Of a DNA stretch of 64,000 bases, positions 43,541 to 53,600 are shown piece by piece. The notes beneath the pieces were generated by a model. It was not told the DNA's origin. It saw only the letters and a list, made by a program, of their open reading frames with translations, and did no database searches. Both the position numbers and the translations under genes were made by a program. The stretch is taken from contig NZ_LXYO01000037.1 in the NCBI RefSeq assembly GCF_001650915.1, forward strand, positions 1 to 64,000, in the 5' to 3' direction. How positions within the stretch are numbered: the first letter of the stretch is position 1; each line of letters begins with the position of its first letter. This DNA comes from Marinobacter sp. EhC06. Lineage in GTDB: Bacteria; Pseudomonadota; Gammaproteobacteria; Pseudomonadales; Oleiphilaceae.

Positions 43541-44934
43541 TCCGACTTCGCGCATGGCAGATTAAATGCGTTGAGAAAGCTCTTTCAATCTATGAGAGCC
43601 AGTCTCATTTTCTCTGCCAAGCAACACCAGGAGCTGGTAAAACGGTCATGGTCGCCTCGGTTGCGAAGGCGCTTTTCCAGCGAGATAAAATAGATTTTGT
43701 TATTTGTTTTTCTCCATCTCGCGCAGTTGCTGATGGCGTTGCAACCACCTTCGGACATATTCTTGGAAGGAGCTTTAATGGCCAAATTGGGGCGGCAGGC
43801 GGCTCTTACACTTACCAGTCCATGGACACTCTGCCAGAGGAACTATGGCAGGTATTGCGCGAGTACCGCGTTCTGGTCGTTCTCGATGAGATTCATCACT
43901 GCTCAGGAGTCGTTTGGGAGAACTCCTCAATTGGTAATAGCTGGGGACGAACCATTTTGGAGAAGATTCAAGGGAGAGCACGTTACACCATGGCACTCTC
44001 GGGTACTCCGTGGCGAACTGACGACAGTCCAATTGTTCTTTCTCATTACAAAACATGTAACGGACGGATTTCCTGTGACTACGAGTACGGTCTGCAACAG
44101 GCTATTTCTGAAGGCGTATGCCGGGCACCGAAGATCGCTCTTACAGACAATCGCGAGATCAGTCTTAAATCGGACGAGTTGGGGTGTAAAACGTTCGCGA
44201 GTATCAGCGAGTCTCTCAAGAACGAGCACATCACCTATTCGGATTTCTTATTCAGAGATGAAGTCATTGACCAAATGCTCTCTGAAGCTTCAGCGAAATT
44301 GACCAGCATACGCAAGCATACGCCTTTGGCAGGAGGGCTTGTTGTCGCAGCGTCTGTGGCACATGCTGAACAAATAGAAGGACGCCTTGCGGCTACTGGC
44401 GAACATCCAATCATCGTCAACTATCAGACGCCTGAAGCGCAGCGCATTATATCCAATTTCAAGGCGTCGTCAGATCGTTGGATCATCTCGGTTGGGATGA
44501 TCAGCGAAGGCACGGACATTCCGAGACTTCAGGTTTGCTGCCACCTCAGTCGAATCCGAACGGAACTGCATTTTCGGCAGGTTCTCGGCCGGATTCTCAG
44601 GCGACAGCCAGAGGATCCGGCAGATACAAGTGCTTGGCTTTACGTATTGGCTGAACCAAACTTAGCGGAATTTGCTCGCAGGATCGGAGAAGATCTTCCT
44701 GGGGAAAAGGTTGTTTCATTCGTCCCAAATTCGGAGACTTTGGGCACTCAGAAATCAAAAGCAATGAAGTTCTACCAAGACAACAACTTTGCGTTCACAT
44801 TGAATCTGGAGGATCAATCGTCAGTTGACGATTCTGGTCAAGCCGGCAAGATCGCAGATGAGGAGGAAGTGGACCTCTGTATTAGCAATCAGTACTGGAA
44901 CGAAGTTCTCGCCCTTTTTGCTACTAGCAACTAA
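43537..44934 (+). CDS. SF2 DEAD/DEAH-type helicase
   Basis: A 465-residue helicase. Walker A TPGAGKT at residues 30-36, DEIH box at 117-120, SGTPWR (motif III-like) near 155, and the second RecA domain with SVGMISEGTDIP and motif VI RQVLGRILRR near 347. The layout resembles the ResIII/UvrB-like helicases of restriction and phage-defence systems, but no nuclease or methylase domain is fused. It is coupled to the winged-helix gene and divergent from the XRE gene. A complete three-gene cassette is the simplest reading; its function is unknown. Confidence 0.83.
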   Translation: MIRLRAWQIKCVEKALSIYESQSHFLCQATPGAGKTVMVASVAKALFQRDKIDFVICFSPSRAVADGVATTFGHILGRSFNGQIGAAGGSYTYQSMDTLPEELWQVLREYRVLVVLDEIHHCSGVVWENSSIGNSWGRTILEKIQGRARYTMALSGTPWRTDDSPIVLSHYKTCNGRISCDYEYGLQQAISEGVCRAPKIALTDNREISLKSDELGCKTFASISESLKNEHITYSDFLFRDEVIDQMLSEASAKLTSIRKHTPLAGGLVVAASVAHAEQIEGRLAATGEHPIIVNYQTPEAQRIISNFKASSDRWIISVGMISEGTDIPRLQVCCHLSRIRTELHFRQVLGRILRRQPEDPADTSAWLYVLAEPNLAEFARRIGEDLPGEKVVSFVPNSETLGTQKSKAMKFYQDNNFAFTLNLEDQSSVDDSGQAGKIADEEEVDLCISNQYWNEVLALFATSN

Positions 44935-45142
44935 GCCCCCTGGGGGGCGCCGACGCGCCGACGCCCGGTATCGAACATCGTACCAGATATTTGGTAAAAC
45001 ATTATCTGCCAGAATGATTCCCGAACAACGGGTCAGGGTCAGTAACGCACATTACTAGGGAGCAGTTGGATTAAATACCCGGGGGCAGATCATCTCCCCC
45101 TTTTATTTAAAGGAACTTCACTGTTTTAGAGAATCCAAAAGT

Positions 45143-45325
45143 ATGGACGAGTTAATCGAGTACGCCTCGCAGGTCTTTGAATCTCGCCAGCTAGCTTGTG
45201 ACTGGCTAAACAGTCCTGTTGCCGCACTTGGCCATCGGCGACCTATGGAACTATGCGAGACCTCAGAAGGTCGTCGAGAGGTTAAGGGAGTTCTCAGGAA
45301 GATCGAATTTGGCGAGTTTTCCTAG
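45143..45325 (+). CDS. MbcA/ParS-type antitoxin domain, probably truncated
   Basis: A 60-residue frame that matches the antitoxin MbcA/ParS toxin-binding domain (DUF2384): YASQVFESRQLACDWLNSP, ALGHRRPMELCETSEGR, VLRKIEFGEF. Full antitoxins of this group have an Xre-like HTH before this domain, and none is readable upstream. No RES-domain toxin follows. It is either a remnant of a toxin-antitoxin pair or a solo short antitoxin. The reading frame stays open upstream of the ATG without resembling an HTH. Confidence 0.6.
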   Translation: MDELIEYASQVFESRQLACDWLNSPVAALGHRRPMELCETSEGRREVKGVLRKIEFGEFS

Positions 45326-45402
45326 AGACTGCGCCATGGTTCGCCGCGCACCCACTATTCTGCACATCCACGAACCGGTTATCTTTGAGAAAGGAGTCAT
45401 CT

Positions 45403-45516
45403 ATGGAAAAAGCGCTGCTCCTAGCGATGGGCATCGGGATCTTTGGTAGCTCACTGTTGACGGCTCGGTGTCTGTATTCGCGCTACTTGGAGATTAACGA
45501 CAAAGAAAAAACCTGA
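45403..45516 (+). CDS. 37-residue single-helix membrane protein
   Basis: ATG 45403 is preceded by AAAGGAG with ideal spacing. The product is MEKALLLAMGIGIFGSSLLT, then a Tyr/Arg-rich stretch and a charged end (EINDKEKT). It has one membrane helix at about 4-21. No family recognised. The ribosome-binding site is the main support; it could also be a relic like its neighbour. Confidence 0.5.
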   Translation: MEKALLLAMGIGIFGSSLLTARCLYSRYLEINDKEKT

Positions 45517-45956
45517 GTCAGCGATGTGCAAACCATCGACACTAGTGTGCAAACGACCTCTCATTTTTTCCGCGCACTCCCCTTTAGAAGGCAATTTCTC
45601 AAACGCCGATGCGAGATCTCGCACAGCTTAAGGTTTCTCGAGTGGTATTATTTGTCTGGGATTTCAGTCAATAGGACCGAACCTCAGCGCCGGCACGGAT
45701 GCCAGGCAAACGCGACACCTGCCCAGTGGTGTGACGCGCCAGGGAGAGGCCTGGCCCCGTCCCTTCTATAGTCTGTTCACCATAACGCCAGATTATGCGC
45801 AGCAAGAGTTGGTGGCGTTCGTTTGCAGCGAGTACCTACTTCTTTCCTCTCACGCGCGACTCGCTTCCTGTTCTAGGCGACTGCAACAAAGCGGGCCAGG
45901 CGTACTGGACAAAGCTCAGCCGCAGCCTGGCTAAAGCCAACGTATATGCAGAATCG
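45517..45956. other. Spacer with no supported gene
   Basis: Several short frames exist, but none has a recognisable domain or good start site. The right half is GC-rich like the following LOV gene, so a composition border lies near 45.65 kb. Confidence 0.45.
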
Positions 45957-48533
45957 TCATGTCGCGGGATCCACCGGTAAGAGGTCAGGCAACTTTTTAA
46001 GTTCCGCCATAGGCATTGGCCGGGCAAACAGATACCCCTGCAGGATATCGCAGTGCCGGCGGGCCAGGTCGTCCTGCTGCTCCCGGGTTTCGATCCCTTC
46101 CGCAACCACGATCATATCCATGTGGTGAGCCATGGTGATCACGCCCTGAACGATAGCGGCAATCCGGTGATCTGTTGTGGTTTTCTCCACAAAGCTTCGA
46201 TCGAGTTTTACTTTGTGAGTGGGTAGATCCCGAAGATAGCTCAGGCTGGAAAAGCCGGTCCCAAAATCATCCAGTGCCACACGTACGCCCAGAGTTTTCA
46301 GGGTTTCCATCAACTCGATCACAGGCTTCGCCCCATCCAGCAAAACACTTTCGGTCACTTCCAGTTCCAGCAGCTGTGGCGGAAGGCCAGTTTCTGCCAG
46401 TACCCGGCGGACGTCATCCAGGAAGCCGTCACGGACGAACTGCAGCGATGAAATGTTGACGGCGACGCGTAGCCCCCTTTCTCGGTGGGCATTAAAGTCT
46501 GCTATTTCTACGCAGGCCTGTTTAAGAATCCAGAGGCCGAGGGGCACGATCTGGCCAGTCTGCTCCGCCAAGGGAATGAATTCACCGGGAGAGATCATTC
46601 CCCGGGCAGGGTGATGCCACCGTACCAAAGCTTCAACACTGCGCATGCGTCCCGTGACAGCGTCCACAAGGGGCTGGTAATGGAGCTCAAACTGGTTTTC
46701 CTTTAGCGCGGCGTGAAGATCATGCCTCAGGTTCACGCTGTGCCGGCTGCGCTCGGCTTTCTGGCCACTGTGCCATTGCCAGGTGTTTTTGCCTTGCCGT
46801 TTGGCCCGCTCCCGGGCAATGTCTGCAAACTGCAGCAATTCATGGGGGGCGTCCAGAGGCGTGCAGTTACAGGCGATCCCGATACTGGCACTGATTTGGA
46901 TCATCTGGCCGTCCAGGTCAATTGGCTGTGCAAGGTGTACCAGTATGCGCTCGGCCAGTTGAACGACCTCCTTGCGGTTTGTGTACCCAGATAGCAACAC
47001 ACCAAACTCATCCCCAACCAACCGGGCAACGGTCGCCTCAGGTGCCGTTAGGTCTACCAGTCTCCGGGCAATGGTTATGAGTACCTGGTTGCCGACATGA
47101 TGCCCCAGTTCGTCATTGATGGGCTTGAATCCGTCCAGGTCCAGATACAGGGCAGCTAACGCTCCACGCCCACCATCCTTAATCAGTGACTCACGCAGCG
47201 TCTCTTGAAACGAGGCTTCATTGGGCAAGCCAGTGAGTAGGTCATGGGTGGCTTGGTAGGTAATCTGGGCTTCCTGCTCCCGTTGGTAGGTAATATCCTG
47301 CTGAGTGCCAATAAAATGAGTGCACAGGCCATCATGGTCGAACACTGGGCTGATCCGAAGGTGATTCCAGAAAGGCGTACCGTCCTTTCGGTAATTGATC
47401 AGTTCGACATTGACCTCGGCTTGGTCATGCAGCCCCCGCCGTATGGTTTCGAGCGCTTCCGGAGCGGTGTTTTCTCCCTGAAGAAAACGGCAGTTACGCC
47501 CAATGACTTCGTGGTGCTCATAACCGGTCATTTCAGTGAACGCGGGGTTAGCATAGACCACCGGCATGTCTGGGCTTCGCGCGTCCACCATCAGCATACC
47601 GTTCGGGCTTGCTTCAATGCCGCGCTTGAGCAGATGCAGGTCCGCATCCTGGTGTTTGCGATCGGAAATGTCCCGGCAAAGACCATAGACGCCGACGATC
47701 TCGCCCTGGATGGTGACCGGGAAGTTGGTAACCTCCAGGAAGTAGGGGTGGCCGGAGGCGTGAGTGCCCATAGTTTCGTAGGTGATGGTTTCACCGTTTC
47801 GGGCTCTGTTGAATGCCGCTTGGGTCTCTGCGCGGTAATCAGATTCAATAAAAAGATTGAAGTGAAGGCCGTGCACGCTATCGGCCGAATAGCCGGAAAT
47901 TCTTTCCAGTGCGTCGTTACAGCTCTGGAAGCGACCATCGAGGTCGAACGTGTATACACCGTCTGGATGGTTGTCGAACAGGGTCCGATGCCATTCGGAG
48001 AGGGTCCGATGGATCTCAGCATCCCGGTGTCGAAGAATGGCCAGGGCAACCAGGGCAGCGCCCCTTGCTAGGTTGCGTTGAGCACCTGCAGTTGGGGTGG
48101 CTGGAGCGCGGTAGTAGGTGGCAAAGGTGCCCAGGAGCTCGTTCTTCGAGGTGAGAATCGGCATGGACCAGCAGGCACGAACACCCTCTGCCTCGGCAAT
48201 CTCATGGAAGCCCGTCCAGCGGCGATCCTTCTGAATGTTGTCTGTGATTATCGGTTGGTGGGTAAAGGCCGCAGTACCGCAAGTACCCATATTCTCAGCC
48301 ACCTGAATATCCTGCATGGCCTGGTAAAAACGATCCGAGAATCGGTCACTGGGCATCAGGCTGAGGCTGTTGGAGGCGGGATGAAACTGCATGATGGAAA
48401 CCAGTGCGCCGGGCATCATGCTGCCGACCCAGTCAGCTATGGCGTCCAGCGTCTGCTCCAGCGGGTGTTGCTGGGCAATCAACTCATGGATGTTTTGCTG
48501 CGCTTCCAGCAAAGAAAATTCAATGTCACTCAT
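45957..48533 (-). CDS. GAF-PAS-LOV-GGDEF-EAL c-di-GMP photoreceptor
   Basis: An 858-residue soluble sensor. Order: GAF (about 15-165; MGTCGTAAFTHQPIITDNI), PAS (about 175-290; FDNHPDGVYTFDLDGRF), LOV (about 295-415), GGDEF (about 420-590), EAL (about 600-850). The LOV core is GRNCRFLQ with the photoactive Cys at residue 348, so blue light should form a Cys-flavin adduct. The cyclase motif is VGDEF instead of GGDEF, so synthase activity is doubtful. The EAL set is intact (VEALVRW, NISSLQF, TESVL, LDDFGTGFSSL, KLDRSFV, VAEGIET). The likely net role is light-controlled c-di-GMP hydrolysis. It is monocistronic and its composition is close to the host. Confidence 0.9.
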   Translation of the reverse strand: MSDIEFSLLEAQQNIHELIAQQHPLEQTLDAIADWVGSMMPGALVSIMQFHPASNSLSLMPSDRFSDRFYQAMQDIQVAENMGTCGTAAFTHQPIITDNIQKDRRWTGFHEIAEAEGVRACWSMPILTSKNELLGTFATYYRAPATPTAGAQRNLARGAALVALAILRHRDAEIHRTLSEWHRTLFDNHPDGVYTFDLDGRFQSCNDALERISGYSADSVHGLHFNLFIESDYRAETQAAFNRARNGETITYETMGTHASGHPYFLEVTNFPVTIQGEIVGVYGLCRDISDRKHQDADLHLLKRGIEASPNGMLMVDARSPDMPVVYANPAFTEMTGYEHHEVIGRNCRFLQGENTAPEALETIRRGLHDQAEVNVELINYRKDGTPFWNHLRISPVFDHDGLCTHFIGTQQDITYQREQEAQITYQATHDLLTGLPNEASFQETLRESLIKDGGRGALAALYLDLDGFKPINDELGHHVGNQVLITIARRLVDLTAPEATVARLVGDEFGVLLSGYTNRKEVVQLAERILVHLAQPIDLDGQMIQISASIGIACNCTPLDAPHELLQFADIARERAKRQGKNTWQWHSGQKAERSRHSVNLRHDLHAALKENQFELHYQPLVDAVTGRMRSVEALVRWHHPARGMISPGEFIPLAEQTGQIVPLGLWILKQACVEIADFNAHRERGLRVAVNISSLQFVRDGFLDDVRRVLAETGLPPQLLELEVTESVLLDGAKPVIELMETLKTLGVRVALDDFGTGFSSLSYLRDLPTHKVKLDRSFVEKTTTDHRIAAIVQGVITMAHHMDMIVVAEGIETREQQDDLARRHCDILQGYLFARPMPMAELKKLPDLLPVDPAT

Positions 48534-48997
48534 AGTGCGATGCTCTGCTGACAGATGGGGTTCTTCTCAGAAAGCCCTTGACGCGCAATCACAGAACAAG
48601 TCTGAGATGAGTACTGGAGGACGATCCCCGCTCTGAATAAAGATTATTTTTGTCGAGTATGCCTCGAAAGCCGATGAACATACGTGATGACACAAGATTG
48701 CAGCGTAATTTGAACTCAGTGAAGTATCGACAGCAAATGTCAAAATGGAAAATTATTTAAGTAACTATTTGTTAACGCTTAGAATGTGCCGGGAGCAACC
48801 GCTTTCTTTTCCTATATTAGCGATAGCAATGTGTGGGTGTTCTGACGCTATTGGTCATAGGAGTAATATACAACGGAATTCGGTTCTTCGGGTCGCTGTG
48901 GGGATGATCTGGCGTACGCAAGGCAGGGCCGAATCTGGCGAAATAGTAGCAAGCTGTCTACTCTGGATTGGGACACCGTTTAGCCAAGGAGGCATCA
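48534..48997. other. Spacer upstream of LOV gene, no supported gene
   Basis: It holds the 5' control region of the leftward LOV gene and, at its right end, that of the small Cys protein. No further gene seen. Confidence 0.45.
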
Positions 48998-49204
48998 GTG
49001 GAACACTATTACGCAAACGACAACCCACAAAGCACCGGTGAGCATGAGGTGCATAAAGAGGGTTGCCAATTCATGCCTGAAATTCTGAACCGGACCTATT
49101 TGGGCATGTTCTCATCATGCAAAGATGCTCTCGAAGCGGCCCGACAAAAATATGACAATGTGGATGGCTGTTTCTTCTGCGCTAACGCTTGTCACAATCG
49201 ATAA
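48998..49204 (+). CDS. Small Cys/His-rich protein
   Basis: A 68-residue protein from GTG 48998, which has an excellent AAGGAGG before it. Features are HEVHKEGCQFMP, RTYLGMFSSCKDALEAA and the closing DGCFFCANACHN. The four or five Cys plus His could bind zinc. The pattern H-x-x-G-C...LG-x-F-x-x-C-x-x-A...GC-x-x-C looks like a conserved small family, but I cannot name it. It ends 7 nt before the next gene and probably shares its transcript. Confidence 0.68.
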   Translation: MEHYYANDNPQSTGEHEVHKEGCQFMPEILNRTYLGMFSSCKDALEAARQKYDNVDGCFFCANACHNR

Positions 49205-49211
49205 CAGAATT

Positions 49212-49880
49212 ATGAGCAATATCGACCAGAAAACTTTGGATTCCAATAGACGGGATAAGTTGGTAAGTATCGCCAACAGCGCTGCTGGCGCGCTTCCAGG
49301 TGTCGGAACCCTCATTTCTGAAGTGATGACGGCCATCATTCCGGACCTGCGCTTGGAGCGGATGGTTGCTTTTTTGAAACAGCTTGATTCCGAAGTCGCA
49401 AGCATTCACGGGCGACTGGATACATTTGAGCAACACCTTCAAACCGAGGAAGGTTTGGATCTCTTGGAGGAAGGCTGCGTCCAAGCATCTAGGGCAGTAT
49501 CTGCAGAACGCAAAGAGCGTCTTGGACGCTTGGTTGCCAAGGCCCTGTCAGCCGAAGCGTTGCGCTATGAAGAAAGCCGGAAATTACTCAATATCTACCG
49601 AGAACTAACAGACCCGGAGATCATTTGGTTGATTTATTATTCTATGAATCCGGTCTTTGGAGATGGGCCCCATAAAGATTGGGTGAAGCAGCACCCAGAA
49701 ATATTGGAACCGGCAAGCAAAACAATGGGGGCCTCTCCTGAACAAATGGCCAAGGCAGCGCTCCAGGAGAGCTACAAGCAGACCCTGCAGCGGTTTGGGC
49801 TTGTCGAACAGAAGGGTAACCGATTCAGTGTCACGACATTTGGTCGAATGCTCGTGCAGTATATCCAAGCTGAGGAGTGA
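49212..49880 (+). CDS. Hypothetical protein with amphipathic N-terminal segment
   Basis: A 222-residue protein. The segment ANSAAGALPGVGTLISEVMT then AIIP (about 20-43) is Gly/Ala-rich and hydrophobic, as seen in membrane-active effector proteins. A helical, charged middle (LERMVAFLKQLDSEVASIHG) follows, and the C-terminus ends in a winged-helix-like tail (LQRFGLVEQKGNRFSVTTFG). I start at ATG 49212; the longer frame overlaps the Cys protein. No family named. Together with the small Cys-rich gene it may be an abortive-infection or toxin-type pair, but this is only inference. Confidence 0.65.
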   Translation: MSNIDQKTLDSNRRDKLVSIANSAAGALPGVGTLISEVMTAIIPDLRLERMVAFLKQLDSEVASIHGRLDTFEQHLQTEEGLDLLEEGCVQASRAVSAERKERLGRLVAKALSAEALRYEESRKLLNIYRELTDPEIIWLIYYSMNPVFGDGPHKDWVKQHPEILEPASKTMGASPEQMAKAALQESYKQTLQRFGLVEQKGNRFSVTTFGRMLVQYIQAEE

Positions 49881-50002
49881 TCCCACTGACCTTGGAGCCT
49901 AGCATAGCAGTCGTCATCCAGCGGCTGACACTTTCCAAAAGAAGACTCGGATCGGCAGCGCAGTTTTACCATAGTTCGGTTCTTATGCGCAGTTCAGGTC
50001 CT

Positions 50003-50617
50003 CTACTCAGGTTCGTGACTTTGTCGCTCTATGGGCATCACCCGTAGAGCATTCTCAGGCTTCGCTCGGAGTCTTTTCACTTCAGATGCAATTACTTCTA
50101 ACTGCTCCGCTATTTTCTTGTCCCAGTTCCGGTCGCTAACATTGAAGTTTTCAAAGGATTGGATGTCGATCCTGGATACGGTTTGATGGGCTCGTTTCCA
50201 GAAGGCAAGTGACGGTTCGCTCTGATACGTTGAGGTTATGTCGAGGTAGTCACCATCAATTCCCTGGCGAATGCCATCGAACTGTCCCCAAGTAATGACA
50301 CGCCTTGATCCAGGCCCTAGGCAGGGAATTCCATTAACGATAGGACCGCGGTTCATCGAGGCTGGTTTGCGGGCATTCTCAATGCCAAAAGCTTCTTGAG
50401 GCACAGGCTTGGTTGATTGAAAAGAAACGTTCCATGCGGCACTGCGACCAGTGTTTTCAATAATTAAATTGATGATCGATGGTCGCTTCAAGTCTGGATC
50501 AGCATAGACCACAACGTGAGGATCCTTTGCGTCACGAAACAGCAGATAACTAATCAGTGTTGAGGTCGTCGCAATGATAACTGCGACGAGGCTCACGATG
50601 AATGCGCTGAGCTCCAC
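50003..50617 (-). CDS. Membrane-anchored hypothetical protein
   Basis: A 204-residue protein with one N-terminal membrane helix (AFIVSLVAVIIATTSTLISY, about 5-25). A beta-rich domain follows (HVVVYADPDLKRPSIINLII, ENTGRSAAWNVSF), a pattern seen in many small hypothetical proteins of defence islands. The last 35 residues are basic and helical. It lies 46 nt after the restriction-modification gene on the same strand and may belong to its transcript. Function unknown. Confidence 0.68.
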   Translation of the reverse strand: MELSAFIVSLVAVIIATTSTLISYLLFRDAKDPHVVVYADPDLKRPSIINLIIENTGRSAAWNVSFQSTKPVPQEAFGIENARKPASMNRGPIVNGIPCLGPGSRRVITWGQFDGIRQGIDGDYLDITSTYQSEPSLAFWKRAHQTVSRIDIQSFENFNVSDRNWDKKIAEQLEVIASEVKRLRAKPENALRVMPIERQSHEPE

Positions 50618-50663
50618 CTGATCTCCTTAACTGTTTGGGGGCGACGTGAAATCTGTCATAGAG

Positions 50664-53600
50664 TCATATTGTATGCCAGGTTCCGGTTTCCGATTCGTAC
50701 TCTGCAATACCGACAGCAGCTAGTGACTGAAGGCCTTCTTCAACTGACTTCCTGGGGTTCCGTTTGAATAGCTCGGCTAGACTTTCCGTGGTGTGGGAAC
50801 GTTCGGCCAATGCTTCTCGGAGCACCCGGAGCTGGTCGGGGATGGCTTTTGGGAAAGTGGCTTTTCCTTTGTTGGGGGCGGCTTCGGGTTTGGCCGCAGC
50901 TGCCTTGGGCGCAATGTCGACTTCTGTCTGCACGGCATAGGGGGCCTGGTAATCCGGACGCAGCCAGCGAACGATGCCCCGTGATTCTTCCTCGGCACGC
51001 TGCTTATTGAGTTCGACCAACCGCATCAACAGTTCTTCCTCGGCTTCCGTTTGGTCAGCCGGTTTATCAGGAAGGGGAGTTGTTGCACCAGGCCGGCCCA
51101 CCAATTTGTTGGCCAGGTCTGACCAGCCGTAGGCCTCGAAAACGGCACGGTCCAGATCGTCGTGGAGTTCCCTCAATATGGAGACAAGGCCTTTCTGATG
51201 GATATCCTTGTCACTCTCGCTGAGTTCTTTGTCAGCCCTCAATTTTTCCAAAATGTTATACATGCCGGTTTGGGTTAGATCAGGATACTTTGCTTGTTGA
51301 CGTTTTCGGTGGGCGTCAATGTGCTCAGAAATACTCCCAACTGGCTGAGCTATGGCTGACGTCGGGTTTGGAAACGGGAATGTTTCAAGGCATCGAGTCT
51401 TGTTATATCGCGGCCTGTCTTCCAAAGTGCCGCCTGTTGCAAGTGACCAAGCAACATGTATTCGGCTTGATAAAACTCCAAGAATTGCAGGATCATCTGT
51501 CGCTATATTGATCAACATGTGATCTGGAAGAATGTCAGATTCAAGGAACTGAAAGACTCTATGTTTGGTAGTTTCAACTGTAGCTATAAACCTATTTAGT
51601 CCTGCATTAGCGGTTCTCCACATGGATCTCGGTTCAGCAAAAAGCCACCATTTCTCTTTCAGTTTCTTTCGCCGGTTATTGTCGCGCTCAGGTTTTACCC
51701 TATCCGCTATCCATTGGTAGATCGCAGGATGCTTTATGCGGATGTCACTTGGCTCCATCCCGAAAAGGTCGATGACCATGGCGCCTCTTGGTTGCTGAGC
51801 CAAATCCCGTCCATTACGATAGTTTCGGATGATTCTGTTGATACCTTCATTTGTTCCGAGACCAAGGTATTGGGCTTGCTCTTTATTCACAATGAATCCG
51901 GATCCAGCAAGCATGACGCCATTAGAAGAAATCCCTGAATTTGCTTTCAACTTTTCAGCAGCGGCTACGTTAGCTCCTATGGTTAGATCTGAATATATCT
52001 TTCCATTTCGAGTTTTCGTTACGACGGTGCGAGCGTCATCATTACCTCTATTTTCTTGGTAAACCTGTTTCAAAGTACCGGAATTATCTCCTGCAGAGGC
52101 GACTGTCATCGCTATCCGAACAGCAGCACCATCGTTACTATCTACCCACGGATGATCAGGTATGGCAAAGGAGATCGAAATAGGTTTCTTTGCTGAAGAT
52201 AAGTGCGGCTCAATAACTCTTCTGTTGAAAGTTTGACGCAGGCTGTTCGTTGTTATGAATCCGAAGCTGTTAGCCCTTCCGTCCCGAACTTTTACTGCGG
52301 CAATGTGCCACCAATACATTACAAAGTCAGTGGACTCTGGAATCTCTTTCCAGACTTGCCGTAATGCATCGACATATCCGGTGCCTAAAGCACGACGCAT
52401 CGCCTTATCTCCGATAAAAGGAGGATTTCCGATGATGTAGTCTGCTTCTGGCCATTCGCTTTGGCATGGATCGTGATACCTATAGACGGTGGCTCGCCCA
52501 GTTTCATCGGGGATCAGTTCCCCTGTAGTTGGACTGACTTTCATGCTTATGCCATCCCAGATGGTCACTGGCTCATCGTTGTCATCCAATTCGGGTTCCC
52601 GGCTTTCGTATTCTATCAGGGCGTCCTGGCACTTAATGTTTTTGAAGTCTCGTAGGATTGGTTCAGGGAGGTCCAGGCGGTCGCTCAGCCGGTAATGCCA
52701 TTGCAGGTAACCAATCCACAGAACCAGCTCGGCAATCTGGGCCGCCCGTGGGTTTATTTCCAGGCCAAGGAATTGGTGAGGATCGACAGTCAGACCTTCA
52801 CTCTCCAGGACCCATTGGCCTTGGGTCAGCTCTGACATGAAGCCCAGAACCTCCCCTTCCAGTCGTTTCATGTGCTCCAGGGCCACGTACAGGAAGTTAG
52901 CGCTACCGCAAGCGGGATCGAGGACTTTGGTTTCGCAAAGCTTGTAGTGGAAGGCTTGGATTTCCTGCAAAGCCTTATCGGTTTTCCCCTGGCGCAACAA
53001 AGTTTCGGCTGCCCCTCGAATGTCTCCCCACTGCTCTCGGAGCGGTTCGATCAGAGTTGGCATCACCAGACGTTCAACGTAGGCCCGGGGGGTGTAGTGG
53101 GCGCCCAGTTTGTGACGTTCCCGGGGATCGAGGGCGCGTTCCAACAACGTACCGAAGATAGCTGGTTCCACGAATCGCCAATCGGCTTTAGCAGCATCTA
53201 TGAGTAGCTGAATCTGCTGAATGTTCAGCGGGATTGGATCAATGTTTTTGAACAGGCCGCCATTGAAGCGCTTGATGGTTTGCATCAGGCGTTCGCTATA
53301 CCCCCCGGCATTCATGTTTTCCCAGAGGCTTTTGAGAGCCTGGGGAAACGCTTCGGGGTTACGGTCTTTGATTTCGACAAGCAGGTCCTGGAATGATGAC
53401 TTGGGTAGCAGCTCCACATCTTCAGCAAACATGGTGAATAAGCAGCGCTTAAGGAAACTGGCGACCCGCTCAACGTCATAGCCACTGTGTTCCAGAGATT
53501 TCGCCAGCTCTGCCAACTTAGTGCTGACCTCGCGTGTGACCCTTGCGGCATGCTTGCTTGGATCTAGCTTGTCTGGGTCCATCCATAGCTGGCGAAGCCG

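Noticed and set aside
45526..45980. Several 60-80-residue frames before the LOV gene
   Set aside because: Overlapping frames of similar length, none with a good start site or recognisable motif.
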